From the NCBI RefSeq assembly GCF_947500765.1, contig NZ_CANMTH010000005.1, positions 211,734 to 275,733 on the forward strand: 64,000 nucleotides of DNA. Direction: 5' to 3'. Origin of the DNA: an uncultured Formosa sp. Lineage in GTDB: Bacteria > Bacteroidota > Bacteroidia > Flavobacteriales > Flavobacteriaceae. Both the position numbers and the translations under genes were made by a program. Under the pieces are notes generated by a model. The model did not search any database, had not been told where the DNA came from, and worked only from the letters and a program-made list of their open reading frames with translations. This document shows positions 63,937-64,000 of the stretch, piece after piece; position 1 is the first letter of the stretch, and each line of letters opens with the position of its first letter.

Positions 63937-64000
63937 ATGAGTACGAATTATGAAACGCGTTACGCCTCGAGTCCACAAACGGTTAAAAAATACGATACCC
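63937..64000 (+). CDS. kduI: 5-keto-4-deoxyuronate isomerase KduI, 3' end outside window
   Basis: Only 21 codons are in the window (MSTNYETRYASSPQTVKKYD). The RYA-x-P-x-x-VKKYDT start is the N terminus of Bacteroidota KduI. The enzyme isomerises 5-dehydro-4-deoxy-D-glucuronate to 3-deoxy-D-glycero-2,5-hexodiulosonate in the cytoplasm, using the unsaturated-uronate product freed by GH88. There is no signal peptide, as expected for a cytoplasmic enzyme. Its place at the end of the PUL fits a uronate-containing, lyase-degraded substrate. Confidence 0.75.
   Translation, partial: MSTNYETRYASSPQTVKKYDT

Noticed and set aside
1..64000. Classic ulvan PUL
   Set aside because: No rhamnosidase of GH78 type and no recognisable PL24, PL25 or PL28 ulvan lyase was seen.

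Overview
The window (AT-rich, Bacteroidota-style) is almost entirely one very large polysaccharide utilisation locus (PUL) of a marine-type flavobacterium. The evidence is a SusC/SusD pair, many secreted or lipoprotein carbohydrate enzymes, Cys-type S1 sulfatases, and four proteins ending in type IX secretion (T9SS) sorting tails with YPNP motifs. It contains 29 protein-coding genes (two cut by the window edges), at least two and probably three gene remnants, no rRNA or tRNA that I could see, and no CRISPR array.

Layout. 1-3493: a truncated sulfatase, a second sulfatase and a DUF1080-like secreted protein. 4123-5340: a GH88 unsaturated glucuronyl hydrolase lipoprotein. 6447-11620: SusC and SusD. 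12306-29776: one long plus-strand operon with a GH43-like enzyme, an MFS sugar porter, an esterase, a sulfatase, a lyase remnant, a GH30, a sulfatase, two heparinase II/III-fold lyases, a GH141-like beta-helix protein with a PDZ domain, and a GH29 fucosidase. 30046-31890: a membrane-anchored XRE regulator, then a chimera of a GH29 C-terminal domain and an SGNH hydrolase. 32256-34805: a GH3 with a PA14 insertion. 35300-42946: two more heparinase-fold lyases, a putative TIM-barrel hydrolase and a sulfatase. 43465-57168: four large T9SS-exported proteins (two beta-helix, two alginate-lyase-superfamily) rich in CBM6 and FN3-like modules, with an unrelated DUF2383-type gene between them. 58220-64000: a sialate-O-acetylesterase-like enzyme, GH30, GH39, a LamG-like lipoprotein and the start of kduI.

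How the genes work together (inference). Surface lyases and CBM-bearing T9SS proteins would cut a uronate-rich, sulfated and acylated polysaccharide. SusC/D import the pieces. Sulfatases and esterases strip substituents. GH29, GH30, GH39, GH3, GH43-like and GH141-like enzymes remove fucose/xylose-type sugars. GH88 splits the unsaturated uronate left by the lyases, the MFS porter carries sugars inward, and KduI isomerises the unsaturated uronate product. The substrate looks like a sulfated xylose/fucose/uronate heteropolysaccharide; I cannot name it from sequence alone.

The most unusual signals are: a recurring dyad (TTATAGT/ACTATAA half-sites) sitting about 206-212 nt before four start codons; the GH29-tail/SGNH chimera; a lyase paralogue that lost two of three predicted Zn ligands; a 1574-residue protein with six CBM6-like modules; a 196-bp direct repeat flanking one lyase gene; and decayed gene fragments at several junctions.
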